This document shows, in pieces, positions 48,401-53,695 of a stretch of DNA of 64,000 bases (positions are counted from its first letter, which is position 1; every line of letters starts with the position of its first letter). The notes below the pieces were generated by a model that did not search any database, was not told the DNA's origin, and saw only the letters and a program-made list of their open reading frames with translations. Made by a program: the position numbers and the translations under genes. Source of the DNA: Phylloscopus collybita (taxonomy: Eukaryota > Chordata > Aves > Passeriformes > Phylloscopidae); the NCBI GenBank assembly GCA_027886175.1, contig JAJNNQ010000137.1:6824001-6888000 (forward strand), given 5' to 3'.

Positions 48401-51266
48401 TTTTCAGGCTGGAGTATAAATATTCCAAATTAGTGATGACAACAAACTCAAAAGAGTGTGAACTGCCAGCTGCTGACAGCTGTGCTATAATGGAAGGAGA
48501 AGATAATGAAGAAGAAATAGTATATTCAAATAAGCAGTCACTGCTGGGGAAGCTCAAATCCTTGGCAACAAAGGTGAGTACTAATTACCAATATTAATAT
48601 TAAAAATAATTATTACTTTTATTTATTACTGGATGTGATGAGGCTTTGATGCTAATTTCACAGCAGTGCAGTCTCCCACACACAGTTCATCCAGTCCATA
48701 GTGATCTGCTGAAATCTACAGTCTGGATAAAATTAAGAAATGTTGTAGGGTTTTGGTTAAATGCTCCTTCCTCCATAGAGAGATTTCAGTAGCATTTTTT
48801 ATTGCATGTGTGACACCAGGAAAAAACAGATAATGGCAGAGAGAATCTTTTTGCCTGGAATCCTCCCAGCATTCCCACATCCTTTGCTGAGGCAAACACA
48901 GGTGTTGGAGATACAAAAAATTAACTTGGGCAGCACAGCCACCAGCCAGCTGCTTGCAGCTTACCTGGGCTGGCTTCATGGCTGACTGGAGAACCACAAT
49001 TCTGAGTAGAATTCAGCTGAAGAGGAAGCATCAGCCTCAGCCTGTTGCCCAACACAGCAGCCTCCTCCATTTCAGTGGGAAGCAGCATCAAAAAACCCTT
49101 TTTTCTGCAGTGGATGTGATGTGGATTGTTGCATGTCTGAATTGACAGCACCAAAGTCTTTGGTGTCCTTTGAACATTTCTGAGAGGAGCCACAGAGGGC
49201 CATCATGGTAGATCCCTAAAGCTCTTTGTCTTTTTTCCAAATGCCTTGAAATCTGTGCAATGGAAAGGGTGGTGTTGTCTTTAAGGGGTTCTAGTGGGGG
49301 CATCTGTTGTGATCAGGATAAAGGCAAATGGCATTTTCCCTTTCAAACAGTTTTGTTGAAGTGAGTTTCTTAGGAAGTCTCTTAAAAGATTATAATAAAA
49401 ACTAATTTTAAAACATTGTACTCTAGTTGTTGTCCAAATAATATCTCTGAATATTGAATTTTGAGAGTTTTTTCCTTGTATCCTTTTTTTTTTTCTTTCT
49501 GTGATTGAGTGCAATGTGATTAAGACTTGTATGCTGCCTTTCTTTTCAATCATTTTTATCATTATTATTCTCTTCTTTTCATTCTTTGACTTTTTTATTT
49601 GACTGGTGTCGTCTTGCCACACTACCTGCTCCTCAGATATCCCTCCTAGGAGAAGTTACCATTGCACAGATAATGTGCAAAACTTTCCCTTGACCCCCGC
49701 CTAACTATTTGTCCTGCAAAATCAATATTGTTCCTTGTGGAAAGGGACAGAAATTCAATATTAATTCTTAATTCAATATTGAGACTATTGAAAATGTAAA
49801 TAAAATCAAATCACATAAAATTTTCTGGTGATGTTGCAAAAATAGAAGTAACCTTTAGTACTTCAATATTCAGACAACTTGAATGCCTACTTGGAGTTTT
49901 TTAATGTTCCTATATCCACTGTAGCAGGCCTCCTGAGTGTTCTCTCCTTTTTCAACAAGCTTGTCAGACATTTCTAAGCTTGTTCCTTATTTTACTGCTA
50001 GATAACAATAGCTGGCAAACTTGACTTCCAGTACCTCATTAGCTTACTCAGCTCTGTGGGCTGTATCCCTGCAGATAACTCAAATTTAATATATATTTAT
50101 CAAAAACAAATGTTACAGGCATTGCTTTTCGTTTATGCAAAAGATGAAGAAATTCATGTCCTGCTACATATGCATGTATTTCTATATTTTACAGAAAAAA
50201 TATATGGAGGGGAGAAAAAAGAGAAATGTAAAATGAGAAAGAAAGAAAGAAAATGTGCAGTATCCTAACTATATGTTCAAGCTTCAGGCTATGGCATTTC
50301 TGCCAGCATGTCACAAAGATACCAGTGGGTTTGAGTACCCAAGGGATTGAGAGCTAGGCCTGTAATATAGAAGGAGATGACTTACTTTTAATGAGAAGAT
50401 AGAACCAAATGATTACAAACCTGTTTCAGCTGTTCTAGTTGTGTCTGTTGTCTCCAGCATGACACGGCTAGGCTCTTCAGAACACATATTTTTCACTAGA
50501 CTAGCATGGGACAATTTCTCCCCTTATTTCTCATGTCTGCCCCAGACTGTCCTGATCTGTGTGAGATGGCTTTAAAAATCAGATTATGAAGGTAGTTTTA
50601 GACAGTTTGCAAACTATTTGGGTGTGTATGCCCATGTTTCTCGCTCACCCTGATTCCTGCTGGCCAGATGGCCAAGGCTGTCACCCAGCAAATGAAAACA
50701 GAGAAAACTCAACTCTCTGGCCCTGACTTTTTAGATGGCAAATGATTTGTAGACTTGTTTTGTTCTGTGGGTCTTCCAGAGGAGGTGTTGAGATTGGAAT
50801 CCAGGAGCAAGGCACTGGTGTTCATGCTCATATGCTGTGCTTCAAGCATTTTATAGATTGCAGGAAACACATCAATAAGTGATAATAGCCATAGAGATGA
50901 TCACCTTGCAATTCCCCAGCTCAGACTACCTGTTCTATTCTATGAATATGAAATGCAGACTTTCCCTGTACCCTCTAAAATAAGTATCATGAACAATAGC
51001 TATAGCATAATTTTATTGGTTTTGCAAATTTTTACAGAGTTAGTAATGTTATTAAATACTAAAGGGTCAAACTGTGCACTTAATTACTGTATTAAAAATA
51101 AAGTGAAATTTTTGGCAAAGGATAATGAGAGAAGAAGTGGTTGTGCTGACTGCCGGAGAGTTTTTGAGAGAATCCAGTTGATGGGAACCTGTCTTTTCCA
51201 TTGCAGGAAAAGGAAGATAATTTTGAATCTGTTCAGCTGAAATCTTCAAGATCCCAGAATATATGA
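6354..51266 (+). CDS. ELAPOR2: ELAPOR2 gene, coding exons 2-22 (5' end outside window)
   Basis: This is the spliced gene for a type I membrane glycoprotein of the ELAPOR (EIG121) family, which is linked to endosome-lysosome function, autophagy and apoptosis control. Twenty-one exons with GT-AG borders and matching phases give 966 residues plus stop; the human protein is about 1029 residues, so only exon 1 with the signal peptide is absent. Counting from the first residue encoded here, the order is: cysteine-rich N-module (1-160), cysteine repeats with CFPCKPGTF- and [14 protein letters not shown] motifs (220-375), ectodomain (375-530), second cysteine block (530-615), MRH-like domain (about 605-790), cysteine-rich stem (790-860), transmembrane helix (867-887) and tail (888-966). 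The ELAPOR2 identity over the paralogue ELAPOR1 rests on segments such as [16 protein letters not shown] and the C-terminus [13 protein letters not shown], recalled from the families. Exon numbers assume one upstream coding exon. Confidence 0.97.
11311..11600. repeat. (TTCC)n microsatellite grading into (TCCC)n
   Basis: About 243 bases of uninterrupted TTCC tetramers (some 60 copies) pass into about 35 bases of TCCC units and then an impure pyrimidine tail. One strand is pure pyrimidine. The long open frames across it (LPSF repeats on one strand, GRKE repeats on the other) are translation artefacts. Confidence 0.99.
11899..12086 (+). mobile_element. CR1 LINE 3' fragment
   Basis: Plus-orientation CR1 3' end. 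It shows caggatgcccagggaggtgg, then accatccctgcaagtgtt, then ggtcttttccaaccttaatg and the attctgtgattctgtgg tail. It is another 5'-truncated copy, about 300 bases after the TTCC array. Confidence 0.85.
20144..20339 (+). CDS. ELAPOR2: ELAPOR2 exon 3
   Basis: Encodes residues 41-105: [28 protein letters not shown] and [14 protein letters not shown], the hallmark N-terminal ELAPOR block with paired cysteines. The acceptor is tctccccag and the donor gtaaga inside the word agcaagtaaga. It ends in phase 2 (AA), joining C of the next exon to make Asn. The 708-base intron that follows contains an AT-rich ATTAT/ATTAC repeat at 20821-20872. Confidence 0.96.
20821..20872. repeat. ATTAT/ATTAC pentamer repeat
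   Basis: A run of TATTA and CATTA pentamers in the intron between exons 3 and 4, about 50 bases long, with the two variants in separate blocks. Confidence 0.9.
21048..21195 (+). CDS. ELAPOR2: ELAPOR2 exon 4
   Basis: Encodes residues 106-155: [17 protein letters not shown], then [11 protein letters not shown] and [16 protein letters not shown], a beta-rich ectodomain segment. SNRDDC is the ELAPOR2 form; ELAPOR1 has SNTDEC. The acceptor is gttcatcag and the donor gtaagg; it ends in phase 0. I see no repeat or gene in the 2.6 kb intron that follows. Confidence 0.97.
23782..23868 (+). CDS. ELAPOR2: ELAPOR2 exon 5
   Basis: A small 29-codon exon (residues 156-184) encoding [19 protein letters not shown] and [10 protein letters not shown]. 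Both ends are in phase 0. The acceptor is tattaacag and the donor gtaagt. The QNDQC motif is shared by both ELAPOR paralogues. I recognise no feature in the 2.3 kb intron that follows. Confidence 0.96.
26215..26320 (+). CDS. ELAPOR2: ELAPOR2 exon 6
   Basis: Encodes residues 185-219: [20 protein letters not shown], then [20 protein letters not shown] and KPVLVKNI are conserved ELAPOR motifs, and NIT is a potential N-glycosylation site. The acceptor is gttgcag and the donor gtaagt; it ends in phase 1. The 652-base intron that follows carries an imperfect 24-base AT-rich tandem duplication at about 26645-26695 and a perfect hairpin at 26762-26791. Confidence 0.97.
26762..26791. repeat. Perfect 12-bp inverted repeat (hairpin) in intron 6
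   Basis: GTTTTTAGATGG and CCATCTAAAAAC flank the six-base spacer GTCAGA, giving a perfect 12-base-pair stem. It lies 181 bases before the exon 7 acceptor. It could fold in RNA from either strand; no function is known to me. Confidence 0.9.
26973..27125 (+). CDS. ELAPOR2: ELAPOR2 exon 7
   Basis: Encodes residues 220-270: [20 protein letters not shown], then [20 protein letters not shown]. These are CxxCxxGT-type cysteine repeats of the GFR/TNFR-like family. The acceptor is ttcttacag and the donor gtacat; it enters with GA to complete Gly and leaves in phase 1. The 1.26 kb intron that follows contains a minus-strand CR1 fragment that begins at 27931. Confidence 0.97.
27931..28150 (-). mobile_element. 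CR1 LINE 3' fragment
   Basis: A clear CR1 3' end on the minus strand. Plus-strand words are gaatcatagaatggtttggg, ccttaaagatcatcttg, ccactagaccagtttgctc, aaagccccatccaacc and, further in, cttgttccagtgtctcacca. It is about 220 bases long, 5'-truncated, and ends about 235 bases before exon 8. Confidence 0.92.
28386..28474 (+). CDS. ELAPOR2: ELAPOR2 exon 8
   Basis: Encodes residues 271-300: [20 protein letters not shown] and [10 protein letters not shown]. The acceptor is ttcttttag and the donor gtaagt; it ends in phase 0. ERPPCT and the HTPCD turn are conserved in vertebrate ELAPOR2. The 3.8 kb intron that follows contains a solo-LTR-like element at 31368-31817 and a short AT-rich tandem repeat at 31940-32015. 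Confidence 0.97.
31368..31817 (-). mobile_element. Solo-LTR-like element (endogenous retrovirus remnant)
   Basis: This 450-base segment is bounded by perfect 10-base inverted repeats, TGATGCCTTA and TAAGGCATCA, so it begins TG and ends CA as LTRs do. Read on the minus strand it carries AATAAA about 65 bases before the end, the expected position for an LTR polyadenylation signal. The wording resembles LTRs I associate with songbird ERVs, but the family is not identified. The flanks (tatac and attat) show no target-site duplication. No gag, pol or env sequence is present, so it would be a solo LTR. Confidence 0.65.
31940..32015. repeat. Short AT-rich tandem repeat (tactaattaaatag units)
   Basis: Three to four imperfect copies of a unit of about 20 bases containing tttactaattaaatagga follow one another, starting about 120 bases after the LTR-like element. 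It looks like a small local minisatellite. Confidence 0.85.
32273..32453 (+). CDS. ELAPOR2: ELAPOR2 exon 9
   Basis: Encodes residues 301-360: [20 protein letters not shown], then [20 protein letters not shown] and [10 protein letters not shown]. It begins a second set of CxxC repeats. NAS is a potential N-glycosylation site. The acceptor is ctccttccag and the donor gtagga. The exon must end at 32453, because CAG G plus AG TGC gives the conserved Glu-Cys. The 748-base intron that follows has no recognised feature. Confidence 0.96.
33202..33330 (+). CDS. ELAPOR2: ELAPOR2 exon 10
   Basis: Encodes residues 361-403: [20 protein letters not shown], then [19 protein letters not shown]. The [16 protein letters not shown] block is a signature of both ELAPOR paralogues. 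The acceptor is ctcaccctta+g and the donor gtgagc; it ends in phase 1. The 947-base intron that follows has no recognised feature. Confidence 0.97.
34278..34368 (+). CDS. ELAPOR2: ELAPOR2 exon 11
   Basis: Encodes residues 404-433: [20 protein letters not shown], then [10 protein letters not shown]. The acceptor lies at tgtgaag after a long T-rich tract and the donor is gtaagg. It ends in phase 2 (AA), joined by A to make Lys. The 905-base intron that follows has no recognised feature. Confidence 0.96.
35274..35376 (+). CDS. ELAPOR2: ELAPOR2 exon 12
   Basis: Encodes residues 434-468: [20 protein letters not shown], then [14 protein letters not shown]. The CSADC.LYFM motif is family-specific. 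The acceptor is gttaaacag and the donor gtaagt; it ends in phase 0. The 770-base intron that follows has a T-run near 36115 but no gene. Confidence 0.96.
36147..36284 (+). CDS. ELAPOR2: ELAPOR2 exon 13
   Basis: Encodes residues 469-514: [20 protein letters not shown], then [18 protein letters not shown]. Both ends are in phase 0. The acceptor is attttgtag and the donor gtaagt. Only 19 of its 46 codons end in G or C, in sharp contrast to the next exon. NAS is a potential N-glycosylation site. Confidence 0.97.
36514..36821 (-). mobile_element. Possible solo LTR in intron 13
   Basis: A segment of about 308 bases has the word tcctggt at both its left (36508-36514) and right (36822-36828) edges, which may be a target-site duplication. 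Its minus strand starts TGTTGCC, and AATAAA lies about 85-90 bases from its other end. These features suggest a short LTR inserted just upstream of exon 14, but the left terminus is not a clean CA end and the family is unknown. It may instead be ordinary intron. Confidence 0.3.
36876..37139 (+). CDS. ELAPOR2: ELAPOR2 exon 14 (CpG-rich)
   Basis: Encodes residues 515-602, the largest exon here: [20 protein letters not shown], then [29 protein letters not shown] and [17 protein letters not shown]. This is the second cysteine-rich repeat block. Both ends are in phase 0; the acceptor is ctcgttccag and the donor gtaccc. Counting codons directly, 82 of 88 end in G or C. About 20 CpG dinucleotides fall in 36917-37115, far more than in any other exon. 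The protein sequence itself is normal for the family. The 839-base intron that follows has no recognised feature. Confidence 0.97.
36917..37115. other. Intragenic CpG cluster
   Basis: About 20 CpG sites in 200 bases, all within exon 14 coding sequence. The rest of the window is CpG-poor. No transcription start is visible beside it. Confidence 0.9.
37979..38152 (+). CDS. ELAPOR2: ELAPOR2 exon 15 (start of MRH-like domain)
   Basis: Encodes residues 603-660: [20 protein letters not shown], then [20 protein letters not shown] and [13 protein letters not shown]. It opens the mannose-6-phosphate-receptor-homology-like domain. NQS, NLS and NIS are potential N-glycosylation sites. Both ends are in phase 0; the acceptor is gccttgcag and the donor gtgagc. 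The 1.45 kb intron that follows has no recognised feature. Confidence 0.97.
39601..39790 (+). CDS. ELAPOR2: ELAPOR2 exon 16 (MRH-like domain)
   Basis: Encodes residues 661-723: [20 protein letters not shown], then [20 protein letters not shown] and [17 protein letters not shown] is the conserved core of the MRH-like domain. The acceptor is ttgtccacag and the donor gtactg; it ends in phase 1. The 3.3 kb intron that follows contains the large CR1 fragment at 41862-42350. Confidence 0.97.
41862..42350 (+). mobile_element. CR1 LINE 3' fragment (about 490 bp)
   Basis: This is the longest CR1 copy in the window. It keeps the end of the ORF2 reading frame ([15 protein letters not shown], then [25 protein letters not shown] and WHRLPREAG, all typical of the CR1 ORF2 C-terminus). 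It then has the 3' tail gatgatctttaaggtcgctt and aaaccattctatgagtctgt. It is 5'-truncated in intron 16, in the same orientation as the gene. The open frame of about 105 codons is a remnant, not a gene. Confidence 0.95.
43101..43197 (+). CDS. ELAPOR2: ELAPOR2 exon 17 (MRH-like domain)
   Basis: Encodes residues 724-755: [20 protein letters not shown], then [13 protein letters not shown] is a potential N-glycosylation site and PDVHFFYK is a family motif. The acceptor is cgttttag and the donor gtaggt; it ends in phase 2 (AA), joined by G to make Lys. The 1.1 kb intron that follows ends with a small TTTTG repeat at about 44157-44178. Confidence 0.96.
44157..44178. repeat. (TTTTG)n short repeat
   Basis: Four to five TTTTG units in intron 17, about 140 bases before the exon 18 acceptor. 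Confidence 0.85.
44318..44419 (+). CDS. ELAPOR2: ELAPOR2 exon 18 (end of MRH-like domain)
   Basis: Encodes residues 756-789: [20 protein letters not shown], then [13 protein letters not shown]. The SC..GR....MRC pattern is the closing cysteine and arginine motif of the MRH-like domain. The acceptor is tgacattag and the donor the weak gtatct; it ends in phase 2 (AG), which normally joins C of exon 19 to give Ser. The 2.27 kb intron that follows contains a candidate cassette exon (45275-45334) and the CTCTC array. Confidence 0.96.
45275..45334 (+). CDS. ELAPOR2: Candidate in-frame 60-nt cassette exon of ELAPOR2
   Basis: A strong acceptor (ccctgtccctttcag) and a strong donor (gtgagt) bound 60 bases. 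They stay open in the frame set by exon 18 (phase 2 in, phase 2 out) and rejoin exon 19 in frame. The insert would add 20 residues, including KHELCSPEW and QVYFTDDG, between VP and [10 protein letters not shown], with one extra cysteine. The human ELAPOR2 and ELAPOR1 proteins, as I recall them, lack it. It may be an avian or neuronal cassette exon, or a chance pseudo-exon; transcript evidence is not available here. Confidence 0.5.
46294..46474. repeat. (CTCTC)n pentanucleotide microsatellite
   Basis: About 36 uninterrupted copies of a CTCTC/TCTCC pentamer (some 180 bases), pure pyrimidine on the gene's sense strand. It lies 960 bases after the candidate cassette exon and about 210 bases before the exon 19 acceptor. 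Long open frames through it (SPLLS repeats or RGEER repeats) are artefacts. Confidence 0.99.
46685..46811 (+). CDS. ELAPOR2: ELAPOR2 exon 19
   Basis: Encodes residues 790-832: [20 protein letters not shown], then [20 protein letters not shown]. This is the cysteine-rich membrane-proximal stem, and the CDGC.F.FLWES.ACPLC motif is the best family signature. The acceptor is tctcctcgtag and the donor gtacag; it ends in phase 0. The 742-base intron that follows has no recognised feature. Confidence 0.98.
47554..47732 (+). CDS. ELAPOR2: ELAPOR2 exon 20 (transmembrane segment)
   Basis: Encodes residues 833-891: [12 protein letters not shown], then [20 protein letters not shown] and [15 protein letters not shown]. 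The transmembrane helix is about residues 867-887, followed by the basic stop-transfer KKNQK, so the protein is type I with a cytosolic C-terminus. The acceptor is gtttgaaag and the donor gtaagt; it ends in phase 2. The 675-base intron that follows has no recognised feature. Confidence 0.97.
48408..48573 (+). CDS. ELAPOR2: ELAPOR2 exon 21 (cytoplasmic tail)
   Basis: Encodes residues 892-947: [20 protein letters not shown], then [20 protein letters not shown] and [16 protein letters not shown] fits the YxxPhi type of adaptor-binding sorting signal, close to the membrane, which suits an endosome-lysosome protein. The acidic run EGEDNEEE follows. The acceptor is ttattttcag and the donor gtgagt; it ends in phase 0. 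The 2.6 kb intron that follows is AT-rich, with no recognised gene. Confidence 0.97.
51207..51266 (+). CDS. ELAPOR2: ELAPOR2 exon 22 (C-terminus and stop)
   Basis: The last coding exon encodes [19 protein letters not shown] and a TGA stop at 51264-51266. The acceptor is tttccattgcag. The ending [12 protein letters not shown] distinguishes ELAPOR2 from ELAPOR1, which ends differently (GFDSVPLK). Confidence 0.98.
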   Translation, partial: EKEDNFESVQLKSSRSQNI

Positions 51267-51452
51267 AGAATTTAATGCTGCCTTCAAAGAAACAAACATA
51301 ATTTCTATTTTTACAGGACCATATTTTAAACATATTCTGGCACACATTGTAGTGGTGATCTTGGTGAGAAATGCTTGGCCATTTAGGAGGAAAGAAGACA
51401 GAAAGCAAACCAGAAAATTGGATTGCCTTACCATGTGATTGAGTATCTTGCC

Positions 51453-51476
51453 AAAAAAAAAAAAAAAAAAAAAAAA
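51453..51476. repeat. A24 homopolymer in the ELAPOR2 3' UTR
   Basis: Twenty-four consecutive A residues about 190 bases after the stop codon. No AATAAA lies just upstream, so this is an internal A tract rather than a polyadenylation site. Confidence 0.95.
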
Positions 51477-52282
51477 GAAGAAAGCAGATGCTTGGATTCC
51501 ATACTGGGAATGAAATTCAACTCAGGAAGAGATATACATACTGCAAATAACAAAAATTTTTTGCATTCACCTGGGCAACACTCAGGCATGCCATATGATT
51601 TATAGGTACCTTTCGTTTCCTCCTCACTCCTTCTGCGCATATTCCTAAGAAATGATTTTCAGAGAGGCCTGCAACCTCCTGCAAGGTTGTCTGTGTTGTT
51701 TACTGGCATAACTGTGAGTCTCTCTTGAAATCAAAATTGTGAATGGTACTCGGGATGAGCCTCAGGTGAGTTTTGAACTTTGGGAAATACTTTTGATTTT
51801 AATGCTTTGAAGGTCTGGATGGTCTGTGTTGACCTGTAATGCAAGAGGAATTGTGTTCCAGCTGCAAATTAAACCCATTCTGGTGCCTAAGCCATGGCCA
51901 TCAGGGTTGGAGTAAAGCCTAGAGCTGTTAAATTTAAACTTGGTAATGGCTGCTGTGTGAATTGTAGCTCTGGGGTCATGAGTTTATAGGCAGTATCAGG
52001 TTCAAACTTTATAAAGAGTTGTAAAGTGGTACCTACAGTGCAAGTTGCTGTTGTCCTTCTCTGTGGAAGCTTGTCCTTTCAAGAGAGGTCATCGGCAGAT
52101 TCAGTGTCCTCCCTTGGGCTGTGTAAATGTCACTTTTCCCAGGGCTGGGAACCACCAAAGCCTGAACTCTGGAGGTACAGCAAAAAATCTCTGCTTTTGG
52201 GAATTGGGGATCAGCTTTGTCAGTTGGGAGGCTTGTTGAAAATGCTCAGCCTCCTTTATTCCTGGGCCCATGCAAGGAAGGG

Positions 52283-52670
52283 GGATGGATGGATGGATGG
52301 ATGGATGGATGGATGGATGGATGGATGGATGGATGGATGGAGGAATGAATGGATGGATGGAGGGATGGAGGAATGGATGGATGGATGGATGGATGGATGG
52401 ATGGATGGATGGATGGATGGATGGATGGAGGAATGAATGGATGGATGGAGGGATGGAGGAATGGATGGATGGATGGATGGATGGATGGATGGATGGATGG
52501 ATGGATGGAGGAATTGATGATTGAATGGAAGGAGGAATGGATGGATGAATGGATGGATGGATGGATGGAGGAATGGATGGAGGAATGGATGGATGGATGG
52601 ATGGATAGATGGATGGATGGATGGATGGATGGATGGATGGATGGAGGAATGGATGGATGGATGGATGTCC
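52283..52670. repeat. (GGAT)n microsatellite with higher-order structure
   Basis: About 390 bases of GGAT tetramers are broken by GGAGGAAT(GAAT) and GGAGGGAT variants. One interruption block starting aggaatgaat occurs at 52341 and again at 52429, 88 bases (22 tetramers) apart, which suggests duplication of a larger unit. Long open frames (DGWM repeats, HPSI repeats) are artefacts. Confidence 0.98.
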
Positions 52671-53120
52671 AGCAGAGCTGAGCATGAGTTATGTACTTGC
52701 ACAGCATTTAAATACATTCTGTGTGAGGGCAAGTACCAGCTCTGGAGGAAAGGCACAAAGTGGTGCCTTGGAAGCTGGAGGCTAGGTGGACTTTTCCATA
52801 AAATCAGCCACATTACAAGCATGTGATCTTCATAATATCCACAGTAATAATTTCCTGAAATTCCCTCTGAGGTCGAACTCAAAAGGAATCTGAAACTTAG
52901 GTAAAAAATATTTGAGTAAAATTATGCAAGACTTGTATAGAGCCAGAGAAAATGAGCAATGATTCTTGTATTGACCTCTGGTCAGACTCATATTGCCATT
53001 ACAGCAAATTTATGTGAATTGTGGAATGCATCAAAACCAGAAAAGAGACATGGGCAGAAATAGTCTTTTTATTATAAGGATTATAGATTTTTGATTTTAT
53101 ATGACTGAGGTAGATCTATC

Positions 53121-53126
53121 AATAAA
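53121..53126 (+). terminator. ELAPOR2: Possible proximal poly(A) signal, ELAPOR2
   Basis: An AATAAA hexamer about 1.86 kb after the stop codon, after the GGAT array. Its use is unproven. Confidence 0.35.
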
Positions 53127-53668
53127 AGAGGGCCCACTTTTAAGTAAAATTTAAATTAAACTGAATTTTCTGCAGAAACAGAATTTTCTAGAGTATATTT
53201 TATTATGCTCTAGATGTGGACAAAAATTTTATGAAGTTCAGATTTTTTTTTCTTTCATTGGGGAAAATTCAGCTCTGTTATTTTATTGTCCCATACAAAG
53301 AACATTTTACTCTTTTGATGGGAGATCCTTCAGGCATCTTAACCGAAGTGGTGTACATTTTCTGTTGGCCTTGAAAAGGCACTTCACTTTCCCAACAAAG
53401 ATTTTTATGGGGTAATGTTGAATGTATATTAAATACACATTCCTTTTTGTATATTTTGTACCATTGCACACTTATTATTGTACATTGTATTTGTTGTCAT
53501 GATGTCATTTATAAATGGTTGTCAAAGATGATATGCTCACAGAGTAAACGGTTATGGCTTTGGGATTTCACTTCTTGGATCTTTTATGATGAGGGTTTTT
53601 ATGTTGTTGATTTTTATTCAACTAGTGTGTTGTAGCATCAAAGATATATATCTGATGGACATTCATAA

Positions 53669-53674
53669 AATAAA
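53669..53674 (+). terminator. ELAPOR2: Likely distal poly(A) signal, ELAPOR2
   Basis: An AATAAA hexamer sits in an AT-rich context about 2.4 kb after the stop. Several UGUA elements lie 190-250 bases upstream. I judge it the most probable transcript end; a further AATAAA near 54000 is another option. Confidence 0.55.
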
Positions 53675-53695
53675 GTAAAAATATATTTGAAATTT

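Larger units (their letters stand above)
51267..53695 (+). other. ELAPOR2: ELAPOR2 3' UTR (inferred extent)
   Basis: This runs from the stop codon to a likely poly(A) site after AATAAA at 53669-53674; an earlier AATAAA at 53121-53126 is an alternative. It includes a 24-A run at 51453-51476 and the GGAT array at 52283-52670. The end of the UTR is inferred from the signal and AT-rich character, not from transcripts. Confidence 0.6.

Noticed and set aside
51103..51110. AATAAA just before the last ELAPOR2 coding exon
   Set aside because: It lies in the last intron, upstream of the conserved C-terminal exon, so it is not the main poly(A) signal; use in a truncated isoform cannot be excluded.
11311..52670. 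CRISPR array interpretation of the tandem repeats
   Set aside because: The repeats are direct microsatellites without unique spacers, and the window is vertebrate.
52026..52882. Open frames up to 208 codons (DGWM, HPSI repeats)
   Set aside because: Translation of the GGAT array in the ELAPOR2 3' UTR.
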